From positions 80,737 through 144,736 of the forward strand of contig NZ_JAMWMR010000018.1 of the NCBI RefSeq assembly GCF_023887685.1: a stretch of DNA of 64,000 nucleotides, read 5' to 3'. The stretch's first letter is position 1; every line of letters starts with the position of its first letter. This document shows, in pieces, positions 8,066 through 17,307 of this stretch. Origin of the DNA: Streptomyces macrolidinus. GTDB lineage: Bacteria > Actinomycetota > Actinomycetes > Streptomycetales > Streptomycetaceae. The position numbers and the translations under genes are program-made. The notes below the pieces were generated by a model, which was not told the DNA's origin, searched no databases, and saw only the letters and a list, made by a program, of their open reading frames with translations.

Positions 8066-8818
8066 TCAGTTGGGAATCATTCCGCCGTCGACGGTGAGCA
8101 CCTTGCCGGTGATGTACGAGGCGGCGGGGCTCGCCAGGAAGGCGGCGGCCTGGGCGACCTCGGCCGGGGTGCCCATGCGCCCCATGGGGATCGCCTGGAG
8201 GGCTTCCTTCATCTGCGCGGGCGGCACCTTCTTGACCATGTCGGTGTCGATGAAGCCGGGCGCGACGACGTTGACGCGGATGCCGCGCGGGGCGACCTCG
8301 TAGGACAGGGTCTTGGCCAGCGAGATCACTCCGCCCTTGCTGGCGGCGTAGTTGGCCTGGCCGGCCCGTCCGGCGATACCGCTGGTGGAGGCGATGAAGA
8401 CGATCGCGCCGCCGCTCGCGTACATCTGCTTGGTCGCCTCACGGGCGGTGTAGAAGGTCCCGGTGAGGTTGGTGCCGATGACCTCCTGCCACTTGGCGCC
8501 GCTCATGGCGGCCAGATGGCCGTCGGCCGTCACACCGGAGTTGAGGACCGCGACGTCCAGGGAGCGCCAGGTGGTCTTCAACTCCTTGTACATGGCGGCT
8601 ACTTGGGCCTCGTCGGAGATGTCCGCCCGGAGCAGCAGGGCCTCGCGGCCGAGGGCGCGGATCCGCTCGGCGACTTCCTCGGCCTTGGCGGCGTTGGAGC
8701 GGTAGTTGAGGGCGACGTCGCAGCCGTGCTCGGCGAGCCCGAGCGCGATGGCCGCGCCGATGCCGCGGGAGGCGCCGGTGACCAGGGCCTTGGTGCCCTC
8801 GGGGAACAGGGTGCTCAT
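8066..8818 (-). CDS. FabG-like 3-oxoacyl-ACP reductase (ketoreductase)
   Basis: A 250-residue short-chain dehydrogenase with NADP-binding TGASRGIG at residues 14-21, NSG at about 93-95, and the catalytic Ser144, Tyr157 and Lys161 (YAASK). It reduces 3-oxoacyl-ACP to 3-hydroxyacyl-ACP, the substrate of the neighbouring dehydratase. The length is standard for FabG. Its ATG overlaps the stop of the SbnB-like gene, so it is in the same transcript as the diaminopropionate genes, tying the amino-acid and acyl branches together. Confidence 0.92.
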   Translation of the reverse strand: MSTLFPEGTKALVTGASRGIGAAIALGLAEHGCDVALNYRSNAAKAEEVAERIRALGREALLLRADISDEAQVAAMYKELKTTWRSLDVAVLNSGVTADGHLAAMSGAKWQEVIGTNLTGTFYTAREATKQMYASGGAIVFIASTSGIAGRAGQANYAASKGGVISLAKTLSYEVAPRGIRVNVVAPGFIDTDMVKKVPPAQMKEALQAIPMGRMGTPAEVAQAAAFLASPAASYITGKVLTVDGGMIPN

Positions 8819-9843
8819 GCCGCACCTCGCAGCATCGCGGCGGTCACCCGGTGGCTGCCCGGGTCGAAGCCCGCGACCTCGAGGCCGAGCCCCGCCTCGG
8901 TGGCGGCCTTGAGGACGGCCTGCGCGACCGCGAGGTCCAGGATGCCCAGGCCGAAGGGCGAGAAGATCACCGTGCGGTCGGTGGCCGGCGGCTTGGAGCA
9001 GCCCAGCGCGGAGGCGATCTCGGCGTGCACGAACTCCCGGTGGCCGACCTCCTGTTGGGCCTTGTGCAGCGAGGTCTGCTCACGGATGGCGTGCTCGAAG
9101 TCGTCCACCACGTTGTAGGCGCCGAGCACGGACGCGGTGCTCAGGTCGCGCAGCGACAGATGCAGGATCACCTGGCCCGCGGGCCGGTCGGGGTACGCGG
9201 CGAGGTCGAGCCAGTACGTGGAGTCGGTCGTCGCGATGCTCACGGTCTCGGCGGCGAGCGCGTCGCCGAGTTCTCCGGGACGGAAGGTGATCTCCGGGTA
9301 TTCAGACTCCAGTTCGGTCGCGAAGGTCTCCGCGCGCCCCGGTACGACGTCCTGGACCACGACCGTCTCCAGGTCCGGGTGGGTCAGGGTGAGGTAGGCG
9401 AGGACGCGCTGGTTGATCGTGCCGCAGCCGATCAGCCCGGCGGTGCGCACCCGGCGGTCGCCGTGCAGGGCACCCGCGGCGAGAGCGGCGCTCGCGGCGG
9501 TGCGCGAGGCGGAGATCTGACTGCCCTCCAGGAGGGCCTTGGGGTAGCCGGTGTCCAGGTCGTTGAGGATCTGCACCGAGGAGGCGCGCTGGAGGCCCTG
9601 CTCCACGTTGGCCGGGAAGGAGGAGATCCACTTCAGCCCCATCACCGGCTCCGGACCGCCCAGGTAGGCGGGCAGCGAGATGATGCGGGAACCGGTGGGC
9701 CGCGGCGGGCGCAGGAAGCTGGAGAAGGGCAGTTGCGAGCGGCCCTGGCCGTGCAGCGTGTAGGCGGTGCGGACGGCGTCGAGCACGGTGGGTTCGAGGC
9801 CGGTCAGCGCGATGGTGACGTCGTCCCGTCCGAGGATCTTCAC
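8815..9843 (-). CDS. sbnB-like: SbnB-like 2,3-diaminopropionate synthesis dehydrogenase
   Basis: A 342-residue member of the ornithine cyclodeaminase/mu-crystallin family. Residues around 140-160 form the Rossmann GLIGCGTINQRVL site. In staphyloferrin B synthesis SbnB oxidatively splits N-(2-amino-2-carboxyethyl)-L-glutamate to L-2,3-diaminopropionate and 2-oxoglutarate. Adjacency to an SbnA homologue strongly supports this role over ornithine cyclodeaminase. The start is GTG at 9843 behind AAGGAG, overlapping the SbnA stop; an upstream in-frame extension lacks coding character. Confidence 0.85.
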   Translation of the reverse strand: MKILGRDDVTIALTGLEPTVLDAVRTAYTLHGQGRSQLPFSSFLRPPRPTGSRIISLPAYLGGPEPVMGLKWISSFPANVEQGLQRASSVQILNDLDTGYPKALLEGSQISASRTAASAALAAGALHGDRRVRTAGLIGCGTINQRVLAYLTLTHPDLETVVVQDVVPGRAETFATELESEYPEITFRPGELGDALAAETVSIATTDSTYWLDLAAYPDRPAGQVILHLSLRDLSTASVLGAYNVVDDFEHAIREQTSLHKAQQEVGHREFVHAEIASALGCSKPPATDRTVIFSPFGLGILDLAVAQAVLKAATEAGLGLEVAGFDPGSHRVTAAMLRGAA

Positions 9844-10907
9844 AGCGCGCTCCTTGTCTGGTCGGGGATCGGGTCGGGGCTGGACTGGGGGTGGTGTTCC
9901 GGGAAGCGGTGCTCGACCCACGCGTCGGAGTAGATGGTGTCGAGGTAGCGGTCACCGCCGTCCGGGAGCACCGCGACGCAGGTCGCGCCGGGCTCCAGCC
10001 AGTCGGCGGCGGCGGTGAGCGCCGCGATCACCGCGCCGGACGAGCCGCCCGCGAGGATCGACTCCTCGGCGAGCAGTCGGCGGCAGCCGTGGACGCAGTC
10101 GAGGTCGGTGACCTTCACGACCCGGTCGGCCAGGCCCGGCCGCAGCAGCGGCGGGACGACGGCCGCGCCGTGTCCGGGGATGGTCCGCCGGTGGCCGCGT
10201 TCCCACGGCTCCGGCGGGCCGAAGATGACGCTGCCCACCGCGTCCACCGCGACCACCCGGGTGGCGAGACCGCTCTCCTGGATGTACTCGGCGCAGCCGC
10301 GCAGCGTGCCGGTGGTGCCGGCCGCGAGGAACAGGTAGTCGGGGCCGCCGGGCAGCGCCTCGCAGATCTCCCGCATGGTGTGGCGGTGGGCGCGGGCGTT
10401 GTACTCGTTGGCGTACTGGTTGGGCCAGTAGGCGTCGGGGACGCTCTCCAGCAGGGCGCGCACCCGCTCGATACGGGCGGGCAGGTACTCGCCGGTGGCC
10501 GGGTCGCGGTCGACGACCTCGACCTGCGCCCCGTACGCCCGCATGATGGCGGCGTTCTGCTGGGTGGTGCGCGGGTCGACCACGCAGATCAGGCTCAGCC
10601 GGTAGAAGTTGCAGAGCTGGGCGAGGGCGATGCCGAGGTTGCCCGAGGACGACTCCACGACGGTGGAGATGCCGGGGACGAGCTTGCCGGACCTGAGGGC
10701 GTGCTCGATCATCGACTTGGCGGCGCGGTCCTTGATGGACCCGCCCGGGTTGAAGCGCTCGCACTTGGCGTACACCTGGAACCGGGCGGGCGGGAAGAGC
10801 CGGTCGAGGGCGACCAGCGGGGTCCCGCCGATGGTGGCGACGATGTCGGGGTTCCGCGAGCGGGTGGCGCCGAGCGCCACTGCTTCGTCGGAGGCGAGGA
10901 CGGTCAT
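9840..10907 (-). CDS. sbnA-like: SbnA-like PLP-dependent synthase for diaminopropionate
   Basis: A 355-residue fold-type II PLP enzyme of the cysteine synthase family. Lys59 in GGSIKDRA is the Schiff-base lysine, SSSGNLG at about 87-92 binds substrate and GTTGTLRG binds the PLP phosphate. SbnA joins O-phospho-L-serine and L-glutamate to give the substrate of SbnB. Fused in order with sbnB by a 4-bp overlap, it gives the cluster a dedicated supply of L-2,3-diaminopropionate. A plain cysteine or cystathionine synthase is the less likely alternative. Confidence 0.87.
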   Translation of the reverse strand: MTVLASDEAVALGATRSRNPDIVATIGGTPLVALDRLFPPARFQVYAKCERFNPGGSIKDRAAKSMIEHALRSGKLVPGISTVVESSSGNLGIALAQLCNFYRLSLICVVDPRTTQQNAAIMRAYGAQVEVVDRDPATGEYLPARIERVRALLESVPDAYWPNQYANEYNARAHRHTMREICEALPGGPDYLFLAAGTTGTLRGCAEYIQESGLATRVVAVDAVGSVIFGPPEPWERGHRRTIPGHGAAVVPPLLRPGLADRVVKVTDLDCVHGCRRLLAEESILAGGSSGAVIAALTAAADWLEPGATCVAVLPDGGDRYLDTIYSDAWVEHRFPEHHPQSSPDPIPDQTRSAL

Positions 10908-13246
10908 TCCGGCACCTTTCTGCTGATCTGGAGCCGTAGTTCGCTGACGTAGCGCTCGCCGTCGGCGTCGGTCAGCCAGGAGTCGTCCGGGGCGGGCAGC
11001 GGTTCGCTGAGGGTCACGGCGGCGTCGGGGTCGAGGCGGCGCGCGGCGCGCACCAGACTCGCGAAGGCGAGCACGAGGGTCGGGCTGGTGAAGTCCACGA
11101 GGGACGGCTTGGTCTCCTCGGGGAACTTCACGAAGAGCAGGTCGGGCAGGGCGTGCGCGTTCACCCAGCGGCGTACGGCGAGGTAGTCGCGCTCCTTGTC
11201 GGCCTTGTCCGGCAGGGCGACCCCGGCGACGGGCAGCCGCCAGGTCTCCCGGAACAGGACGAGGTCGTCGAGGGTCACGCGCGGGGCGTGCGCCCGGTCG
11301 AGCCCGATCTTGAAGGCGTCGGCCGCGATGATGGAGACGGGCACCGCGAGCAGTTCGGCCATCGACCAGGTGCGGCCGTCGGGGGTGGTCGCGGTGACCG
11401 TGCCGTCCGTCTCGGCGAGCGCGATCGCCGCCGCCGGATCGACGCGGCCCCGGTCGTCGTACGGTGCCCGGGTGAACCCGATCAGCCGGTCCCCCGCACC
11501 GATCGGCGCGGGCACCATCCGGCCGCTGTTGCGCTTCCACTCCACCGGCAGCAGGGGCACCATGCGCGGGGCGTCGAGCGCGGCGTTGACCTGGTCCCGC
11601 AGGGAGCCGGTGTCGCAGGTCCAGTCGAGGAACGGCAGGTCCAACGTGGCGAGACAGGCGTGCAGTTCACCGAGGACGGCGGTGTACTCGCCGGCGTTCA
11701 CGGCCTCCGGGGAGGACGCCACGACCTGGAGGTCCGGGCTGTGCACGGCCAGGTGCGGCGAGCGCACCGGGCCGGTCGCGAACACCGCGCGGGCGCGTTC
11801 CTCGATGTCCGCGACGCTCAGCCGCACCGGGACGCTTCCCGGCGCCGCCGGGTCCAGGGCGAGCACCTCGCGCCACTTCTCGGCCAGTTCACGGGTCGCG
11901 GTGTGCACCGGGGTGGCCCGGTCGCCCCAGAACAGGCCAAGCACCTGCGTCCACACATCGGCGAGGGTGACGTCCGCGCGCCGGGCGGCGGCCTTGCGGA
12001 CGAACCCGGCGACCTCGGCCTCCGCCAGCTCCGCGAGCCGGTTGCCGAACCAGTCGGCGGTGTCGGCGACCAGGGCCAGCGGCCGGGCGATCGAGTCGAC
12101 GAAGTCCCGCCCGAGGTCGGTGCGGCAGTCACGCAGGGAGTCCTGGTAGCACAGGGTGCGCCCGGCGTAAGCCTTGCCCTCCTCGCGGGAGGCCGCCTGC
12201 CCGGTCGTACGGACGAAGAAGTCGTCGAGCCGGTCCAGGGCCGCGACCAGTTCCTCGGCGCTGTCCGCGCGGTCGATGTCCACGCGCAGCCGGTCCAGTT
12301 CGGCGAGGATCGCCGCGCAGTGGACGAACAGCTCCGGGTCGCCGATGCCGGCCACCCGGCGCCGCAGGACCTCCTCGGCGCGTACGTCGACGGGGATGTT
12401 GGCGTCCCAGGTCAGCACCCGCTGCTTCAGCAGCCGCGTGAGGACCTTCTCCACCCGCTGCCGGGCCGTGGCCGGGTCCCAGCCGGTGGCGTCCGCGATG
12501 GCCTCGGCGCTGCGGTCGCCGTCGGCCAGGCGCAGCACGTGGACGTCGTCCTCGCGCAGCCGTACCGTACGGCCGCCCTGCATGACGAGCCGGTCGCCGT
12601 CCAGGTGGACGTCGGGCCGGAGCATCGGCGGGAACCACCAGCGGGCGCCGGGCCGCGCGGCCATCCGGTCGGCGAGCGCGGCCATCGTCCAGCGCTCGAA
12701 GAACGTACGGCTCGCGGCGGTGAGCGACGGGCCGTGGTCGAGGGCGAGGGCGCGCTGCCCCTGCCCGACGGAGATCCACGCCCCCGGCCCGAAGAAGCCG
12801 ATGGTGTCGGCCTTGGCGCAGTACCGCAGCCAGTACATGGCCAGGGTGCGTTCGCGCTGCCGCCGCTTGGACTCCTTGCCCTTGCGGGCGGCGAGCGAGT
12901 CGAGGATCCGGTAGACGGTGCGGTTCTGCCAGGCGATGGCCGTGCGCACCCGGTCGTCGGTGGCGAGCCGGGCCAGCCGTACGGACTCGGTCTCGGTGTC
13001 GGCGCGGTAGGCGGCGCGGAAGGCCTCGTGGGCCGTGTCGCCGCCGTCGGCCAGGGCCGCGGCGCGGGCCGCCCGCGGACCGCCGAGCAGCTTCAGCCCC
13101 GAGACCGGGAAGCCCGCGCTGCGCAGCAGGCCCATCCCCCACATCTGCCAGTGGCTGTCGCCCAGTTGATACGCCGGCGCGAGGGCCGACCAGTCCAGGG
13201 TCTGTCCGGTGTCAAGGCTCTGTCCGGTGTCCAGTGCCGTGGTCAT
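10904..13246 (-). CDS. Short LanB-like (lantibiotic dehydratase family) protein
   Basis: A 780-residue protein resembling the N-terminal glutamylation part of class I lantibiotic dehydratases (GMGLLRSAGFPVS; LRYCAKADTIGFFGPGAW; FVKFPEETKPSLVDF near the C-terminus). Full LanB proteins are about 1000 residues with a C-terminal elimination domain, which seems absent here. Short LanB homologues elsewhere act as peptide aminoacyl-tRNA ligases or tRNA-dependent aminoacyl transferases. No precursor peptide gene is evident nearby on the same strand. It may therefore attach an amino acid from aminoacyl-tRNA to a carrier-bound or small-molecule substrate (inference). The start overlaps the aminotransferase stop. 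Confidence 0.72.
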   Translation of the reverse strand: MTTALDTGQSLDTGQTLDWSALAPAYQLGDSHWQMWGMGLLRSAGFPVSGLKLLGGPRAARAAALADGGDTAHEAFRAAYRADTETESVRLARLATDDRVRTAIAWQNRTVYRILDSLAARKGKESKRRQRERTLAMYWLRYCAKADTIGFFGPGAWISVGQGQRALALDHGPSLTAASRTFFERWTMAALADRMAARPGARWWFPPMLRPDVHLDGDRLVMQGGRTVRLREDDVHVLRLADGDRSAEAIADATGWDPATARQRVEKVLTRLLKQRVLTWDANIPVDVRAEEVLRRRVAGIGDPELFVHCAAILAELDRLRVDIDRADSAEELVAALDRLDDFFVRTTGQAASREEGKAYAGRTLCYQDSLRDCRTDLGRDFVDSIARPLALVADTADWFGNRLAELAEAEVAGFVRKAAARRADVTLADVWTQVLGLFWGDRATPVHTATRELAEKWREVLALDPAAPGSVPVRLSVADIEERARAVFATGPVRSPHLAVHSPDLQVVASSPEAVNAGEYTAVLGELHACLATLDLPFLDWTCDTGSLRDQVNAALDAPRMVPLLPVEWKRNSGRMVPAPIGAGDRLIGFTRAPYDDRGRVDPAAAIALAETDGTVTATTPDGRTWSMAELLAVPVSIIAADAFKIGLDRAHAPRVTLDDLVLFRETWRLPVAGVALPDKADKERDYLAVRRWVNAHALPDLLFVKFPEETKPSLVDFTSPTLVLAFASLVRAARRLDPDAAVTLSEPLPAPDDSWLTDADGERYVSELRLQISRKVPE

Positions 13247-14445
13247 CAGGCCGCTCCCCGCAGGGACGGCACGGGCGCGGTGAGCGCCGCGGCCAGCCGG
13301 GAGACGCCCTCGGCGATCCGCTTCCTCGGGACGTTGCTGAAGCAGAGCCGCAGTCCGTCGGCGTGCTCCCCGTCGAGGCCGAAGTGGCTGCCGGGCACGT
13401 ACGACACCCCGTGCTCGGCGGCGGCCTCGGCGAAGCGGACGGTGTCCACGCCCTCGCGGTGGCGCAGCCAGATGTAGAAGCCGCCGCGCGGGCGCTCCCA
13501 CTGCCAGGGCCCGTCGGTGCCGAGTTCGGCGTCCAGCGCGTCGGCCATGAGCGCGCACCGCTCCTGGTAGCTCGCCCGGTAGGCGGCGAGCAGGTCGCCC
13601 CAGCCGGCCCGGGTGTGGAAGGCGGCGAGCGCGGCCTGGGCCAGCGCCGACGGCGACAGGGACATGACCTCGGTGGTCCGGCGCAGGTGCGGCGCGAGCT
13701 GCTCGGGCGCCGCGATCCAGCCGCAGCGCAGGCCCGGGGCGAACACCTTGGAGAAGGTGCCGAGGTAGATCACCCGCTCCGGGTCGAGGGCGTGCAGGGC
13801 CGTGGTGGTCCCGCCGTCGAAGGAGAGCAGGCCGTAGGGGTTGTCCTCGATGATCAGGAGGTCCAACTCGCGGGCCACGGCGAGCAGTTCGCGGCGCCGG
13901 GCGACGGACAGGGTGGCGCCGGTCGGGTTCTGGAAGGTCGGGTTGCAGTACAGCAGCCGTACGGTGCGGCCGTCCGCCCGCAGCCGCAGGACGGTCTCCC
14001 GCAGCGCGGCCGGGGCCAGGCCGTCGGCATCCTCGGGCGCCGGGTGGAGGGCCAGGCCCGCGATGCGGAAGGCCGCGGCGGCGCCGGGGTAGGCGGGGGT
14101 CTGGACGAGGACGGTCTCGCCGGGGGTGGCGATCCCGAGGCCGACGGCCATCAGGCCCATCTGGGAGCCCTGGGTGGGGACCAGGTGGTCGGCGGTCGTG
14201 GCGCTGCCCTCACGGCCCATCAGGTCGTTGATCGCCGGGATGAGCGCCTTGGCGACATGCGGGGTCGTGTACTGGAGGGCGAGCTTGCCGCCGAGCCGGA
14301 CGAGCCGGGACAACTGGCCGGAGATCGTTTCCAGCGGCAGGACGTCCAGGTCGGGCAGGCCGCCCGCGAACGAGATGACGTCGCCGCCCCGTTCGAACAG
14401 CCGCGGCATCTCCACCGTGGGGCGTAGGTCGGTCCACATGGCCAT
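13246..14445 (-). CDS. PLP-dependent class I/II aminotransferase
   Basis: A 399-residue fold-type I aminotransferase resembling 2-aminoadipate aminotransferases and the catalytic half of MocR proteins. It shows the PLP-binding PTQGSQMGL region, NPTFQNPTG, an EDNPYG aspartate motif, and FSKVFAPGLRCGW with the Schiff-base lysine. It would transfer an amino group between an amino acid and a 2-oxo acid, perhaps preparing a non-proteinogenic amino acid for the pathway. No N-terminal DNA-binding domain is present. It starts within the carrier-protein stop codon (TGATG). Confidence 0.85.
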   Translation of the reverse strand: MAMWTDLRPTVEMPRLFERGGDVISFAGGLPDLDVLPLETISGQLSRLVRLGGKLALQYTTPHVAKALIPAINDLMGREGSATTADHLVPTQGSQMGLMAVGLGIATPGETVLVQTPAYPGAAAAFRIAGLALHPAPEDADGLAPAALRETVLRLRADGRTVRLLYCNPTFQNPTGATLSVARRRELLAVARELDLLIIEDNPYGLLSFDGGTTTALHALDPERVIYLGTFSKVFAPGLRCGWIAAPEQLAPHLRRTTEVMSLSPSALAQAALAAFHTRAGWGDLLAAYRASYQERCALMADALDAELGTDGPWQWERPRGGFYIWLRHREGVDTVRFAEAAAEHGVSYVPGSHFGLDGEHADGLRLCFSNVPRKRIAEGVSRLAAALTAPVPSLRGAA

Positions 14446-14726
14446 CAGTTCCCTCCGGCTCCGGCCGGCAGCGCGGCGGAGAGCTGGTCCTGCACGGAGC
14501 GCCACAGACCGGCGGAGGAGGTGAGCGAGGGGTCGCCGATGACCTCGGGGTCGATCTCGATGCCGTAGCGCTCCTCGACGGCCATCACCAGGGCGATGGT
14601 GTGGAGGGAGTCCACGCCGAGGTCGACGAGCGGGGTGTCGGGGTCGGTGACCGTCACGGCGCAGATCTGCTCCACGAGCTGGTCGAACTGCGACTGGGTC
14701 GGCTGGTCAGACTGCGACTGGTGCAT
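14445..14726 (-). CDS. Second carrier protein (probably peptidyl carrier)
   Basis: A 93-residue carrier protein with Ser40 in LGVDSLHTI as the phosphopantetheine site. The N-terminus is Gln/Ser-rich (MHQSQSDQPTQSQ), likely flexible. It overlaps the adenylation gene by 20 bp, so the two probably work as a loading pair: the adenylation enzyme activates an acid and transfers it to this carrier. The condensation-domain protein could then use it as acceptor or donor. Confidence 0.88.
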   Translation of the reverse strand: MHQSQSDQPTQSQFDQLVEQICAVTVTDPDTPLVDLGVDSLHTIALVMAVEERYGIEIDPEVIGDPSLTSSAGLWRSVQDQLSAALPAGAGGN

Positions 14727-16233
14727 GGCTGGTCCTCGTCTGGGCGAAGGGGGAGGTCTGGGTGGGTCGTACGGGCGCCGGCGGTGCGACCAGGCGCTGG
14801 ACGGCGGCGCGGTCCGGCTTGCCGTTCCGGGTGAGCGGCACGGTGTCGATGAGGGTGATCCGGTCGGGCATCCGGGCCCGGTCGAGCCGCCGCGCGAGCT
14901 GGGCGCGGACCTCGGCCGCGGGGAGCGTGCCGCGCACCGCGAGGTGCAGGGGGCCGTCCTCCGGCTCGGGCCGCAGCGCGATCGCCGCGCTCACCCCGGG
15001 GATCCCCTCGGCGGCGTTCTCGATCTCGGTCAGGCCGAGGCGGATGCCGCGCCGCTTGATCATGTCGTCGTCGCGGCCGGTGAAGTAGAGCCGGCCGTCC
15101 TCGTCGAGCCAGCCCTGGTCGCCGGTGCGCAGTTCGAGCGTGCCGTCGGCGCGGCGTACGTAGCGCTGCTGCGCCTTGAGGGGTACGCCCCAGTAGCCCG
15201 CCATGACCGTGGCGCCCCGGACGACGATCTCGCCGGTCTGCCGCGGACCCAGGGTGGTGCCGTCCGGGCCGACGATACGGACGTGGTCGCCGGGGATGGG
15301 CCGGCCGACCGAGTCGGGGTGGGCGGCGTACTCGGCCGGGTCCAGGATCGAGATGCGCTTGCACTCGGTCATGCCGTACATCGAGGCGAAGGCCGATCCG
15401 GGGAAGAGGTCGAGGAGTTCGGCCATGACCGCCCGGCCGGGCCGGGCCCCCGTGTTGGTGAACAGCCGTACGTTCGTGGGCTGTCGATGCTTGCGCTGCA
15501 GCAGGGCGAGGATCTGGGCGAGCGAGGGGACCAGCGGCACGACCGTCACGCCGTGCTGCTCGATCACCCGCAACAGCCCTACGTCTCCGGCGCGTTCGGC
15601 GAGCACGAGGGTGCCGCCGGTCAGGGCGCACAGCAGCGCCTGGTACAGGCCGTAGTCGAAGGAGAGCGGCAGTCGGCACAGCACCACGTCGTCGGCGCGG
15701 TAGCCCAGGCAGGCGTTGACGGCTGCCACGGACGCGAGCATCTGCCGGTGCGGGCAGACGACGCCTTTGGGGCGGCCGGTGGTGCCGGAGGTGTAGATCA
15801 GCATCGCGAGGGCGTCGTCCTGGACGCCGGGCGCGAAATCGTCGGCGGGGGTGCGCCCGATCTCCTGCCAGGCCTGCTGCGGCTCGACGGTGCGCCGGGC
15901 CCGCGCTCCCCCGCCGGGCGAGCAGATCGCGAGGGTCGCGCAGCAGTCGCCGACGATGTGGTCGAGCTGTGCGTCCGTCAGGTCCGGGTGGACGGGGACG
16001 AAGACGGCGCCGATGCGCAGGGTGGCGTAGAAGAGGGCGAGGAACGAGCGGTCGTTCGGACCGGCGTGGACGACCCGTTCCCCGGCGGTGACGCCCTGGC
16101 CCCGCAGCCAGCCGACGGCCCGGTCCACGGCCGCGCCGAGTCCGGCGTAGTCGAGAGTGCCGTCCGCGTCGACGACGGCCGGATGGTCGCCGCGGTCGGC
16201 GCGGCACCGGGCGAGCAGGTCAGACACCGGCAT
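14707..16233 (-). CDS. Stand-alone adenylate-forming enzyme (A domain / acyl ligase)
   Basis: A 508-residue ANL-superfamily enzyme: P-loop LIYTSGTTGRPKG near residues 142-154, LSFDYGLYQ at the A4 region, TGDQGWLDEDGR, GRDDDMIKRRG hinge and the catalytic C-terminal NGKPDR lysine. It activates a carboxylic acid with ATP and loads the adjacent carrier protein. The specificity cannot be read reliably; diaminopropionate or another amino acid is suggested by context. The start overlaps the malonyltransferase stop by 14 bp. Confidence 0.87.
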   Translation of the reverse strand: MPVSDLLARCRADRGDHPAVVDADGTLDYAGLGAAVDRAVGWLRGQGVTAGERVVHAGPNDRSFLALFYATLRIGAVFVPVHPDLTDAQLDHIVGDCCATLAICSPGGGARARRTVEPQQAWQEIGRTPADDFAPGVQDDALAMLIYTSGTTGRPKGVVCPHRQMLASVAAVNACLGYRADDVVLCRLPLSFDYGLYQALLCALTGGTLVLAERAGDVGLLRVIEQHGVTVVPLVPSLAQILALLQRKHRQPTNVRLFTNTGARPGRAVMAELLDLFPGSAFASMYGMTECKRISILDPAEYAAHPDSVGRPIPGDHVRIVGPDGTTLGPRQTGEIVVRGATVMAGYWGVPLKAQQRYVRRADGTLELRTGDQGWLDEDGRLYFTGRDDDMIKRRGIRLGLTEIENAAEGIPGVSAAIALRPEPEDGPLHLAVRGTLPAAEVRAQLARRLDRARMPDRITLIDTVPLTRNGKPDRAAVQRLVAPPAPVRPTQTSPFAQTRTSHAPVAV

Positions 16234-17176
16234 GGACGAGCACCTCCTCGCGGGCCGCCTCCGCGACGGCGTCGAGCCGGGCCGGCACCTTGCCGATGTC
16301 CCGTGCGGTGGTGACCGGCAGGACGGCGAGTCCGGGGTGCTGGCGGCGGAGGATGTTGGTCAGGGTCTTGGCGGGCGGCAGGGACACGGTCAGCGCGGGA
16401 GCGAGCCGGGCCAGGCTCAGCAGGCACAGATCCCAGCGCACCGGACGCACGAGCTGTTCGACGAGGCGCTCACGGACGGCCTCGGGCGTGGCGCACGCTT
16501 CGCCGTCGGCGTTGGAGAGCAGCAGCCCGCGGGGCGGGGCGAAGTGCGTGGCGTCGGCGGCTGCGGCGAAGGTCCGCCGCGCGGATTCCATGTACGAGGT
16601 GTGGAAGGCCCCGGCGACCGGCAGCGACTTGACGGTGGCTCCGGCCGGCGGTGCGGCGGCCAGCCGTGCCAGGTCCTCCTCCAAACCGGCGGCGACGATC
16701 TGGCCGGGGCCGTTGAAGGTGGCGGCGGTCAGGCCGAGGGCCCCGATCCGGTCGAGCACCTCCGCTTCCTCGCCGCCGACCACGGCCGCCATCGAGGTGG
16801 GTGCCTCGGCGCAGGCGGCGGCCATGGCCCGGCCGCGGATCGCCGCGAGCCGTACGGCGTCGACGGGTGCGAGGACACCGGCATGGGCGGCTGCGGTCAA
16901 CTCGCCGACGGAGTGACCGGCGGCCACGGCGGGCTGCGCGGCTGCCGCCGGGGCCAGTGCCTCGTGCGCCAGCAGCCCCTGGGCGACCAGCAGCGGCTGG
17001 GTGTTCTCGGTCCGGGCGATGGTGGCGGCCGAGGCCTTGGTGCCCAGGTGGACCAGGTCCACGTCCGCGGCCTCGGACCAGGCCCGTACGCGCTCGGCGT
17101 ACACCGGGTCCCGCAGCCAGTTGGCCAGCATGCCGGGGGTCTGGGACCCCTGACCCGGCGCGATGATTGCGAACAT
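16220..17176 (-). CDS. ACP S-malonyltransferase (FabD-like)
   Basis: A 318-residue acyltransferase with GQGSQ at 8-12, the nucleophile Ser89 in GHSVGE and His192 in AFH. It moves malonyl from CoA to the ACP. Many type II polyketide clusters borrow the fatty-acid enzyme; having a dedicated copy is typical of reducing systems producing acyl chains. The ATG at 17176 follows a GGGGG-containing ribosome site. An in-frame upstream extension reads into the exporter gene and is not used. Confidence 0.88.
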   Translation of the reverse strand: MFAIIAPGQGSQTPGMLANWLRDPVYAERVRAWSEAADVDLVHLGTKASAATIARTENTQPLLVAQGLLAHEALAPAAAAQPAVAAGHSVGELTAAAHAGVLAPVDAVRLAAIRGRAMAAACAEAPTSMAAVVGGEEAEVLDRIGALGLTAATFNGPGQIVAAGLEEDLARLAAAPPAGATVKSLPVAGAFHTSYMESARRTFAAAADATHFAPPRGLLLSNADGEACATPEAVRERLVEQLVRPVRWDLCLLSLARLAPALTVSLPPAKTLTNILRRQHPGLAVLPVTTARDIGKVPARLDAVAEAAREEVLVHAGV

Positions 17177-17307
17177 TCGTTCTATCCCCCTTTCGTGTCG
17201 AGTACCGGGCGCGCGGCGTCGGGCGACGGCGGGCGGTACGGGCGAAGCAATGGGTACGGAGCAAGTGGTGCGGGCCGAGCCGTGGGGGGAGGGGCTGGGG
17301 CCTGTCG

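Noticed and set aside
8815..9843. Ornithine cyclodeaminase (proline formation)
   Set aside because: The family is shared, but the adjacent SbnA homologue makes the diaminopropionate dehydrogenase role much more likely.
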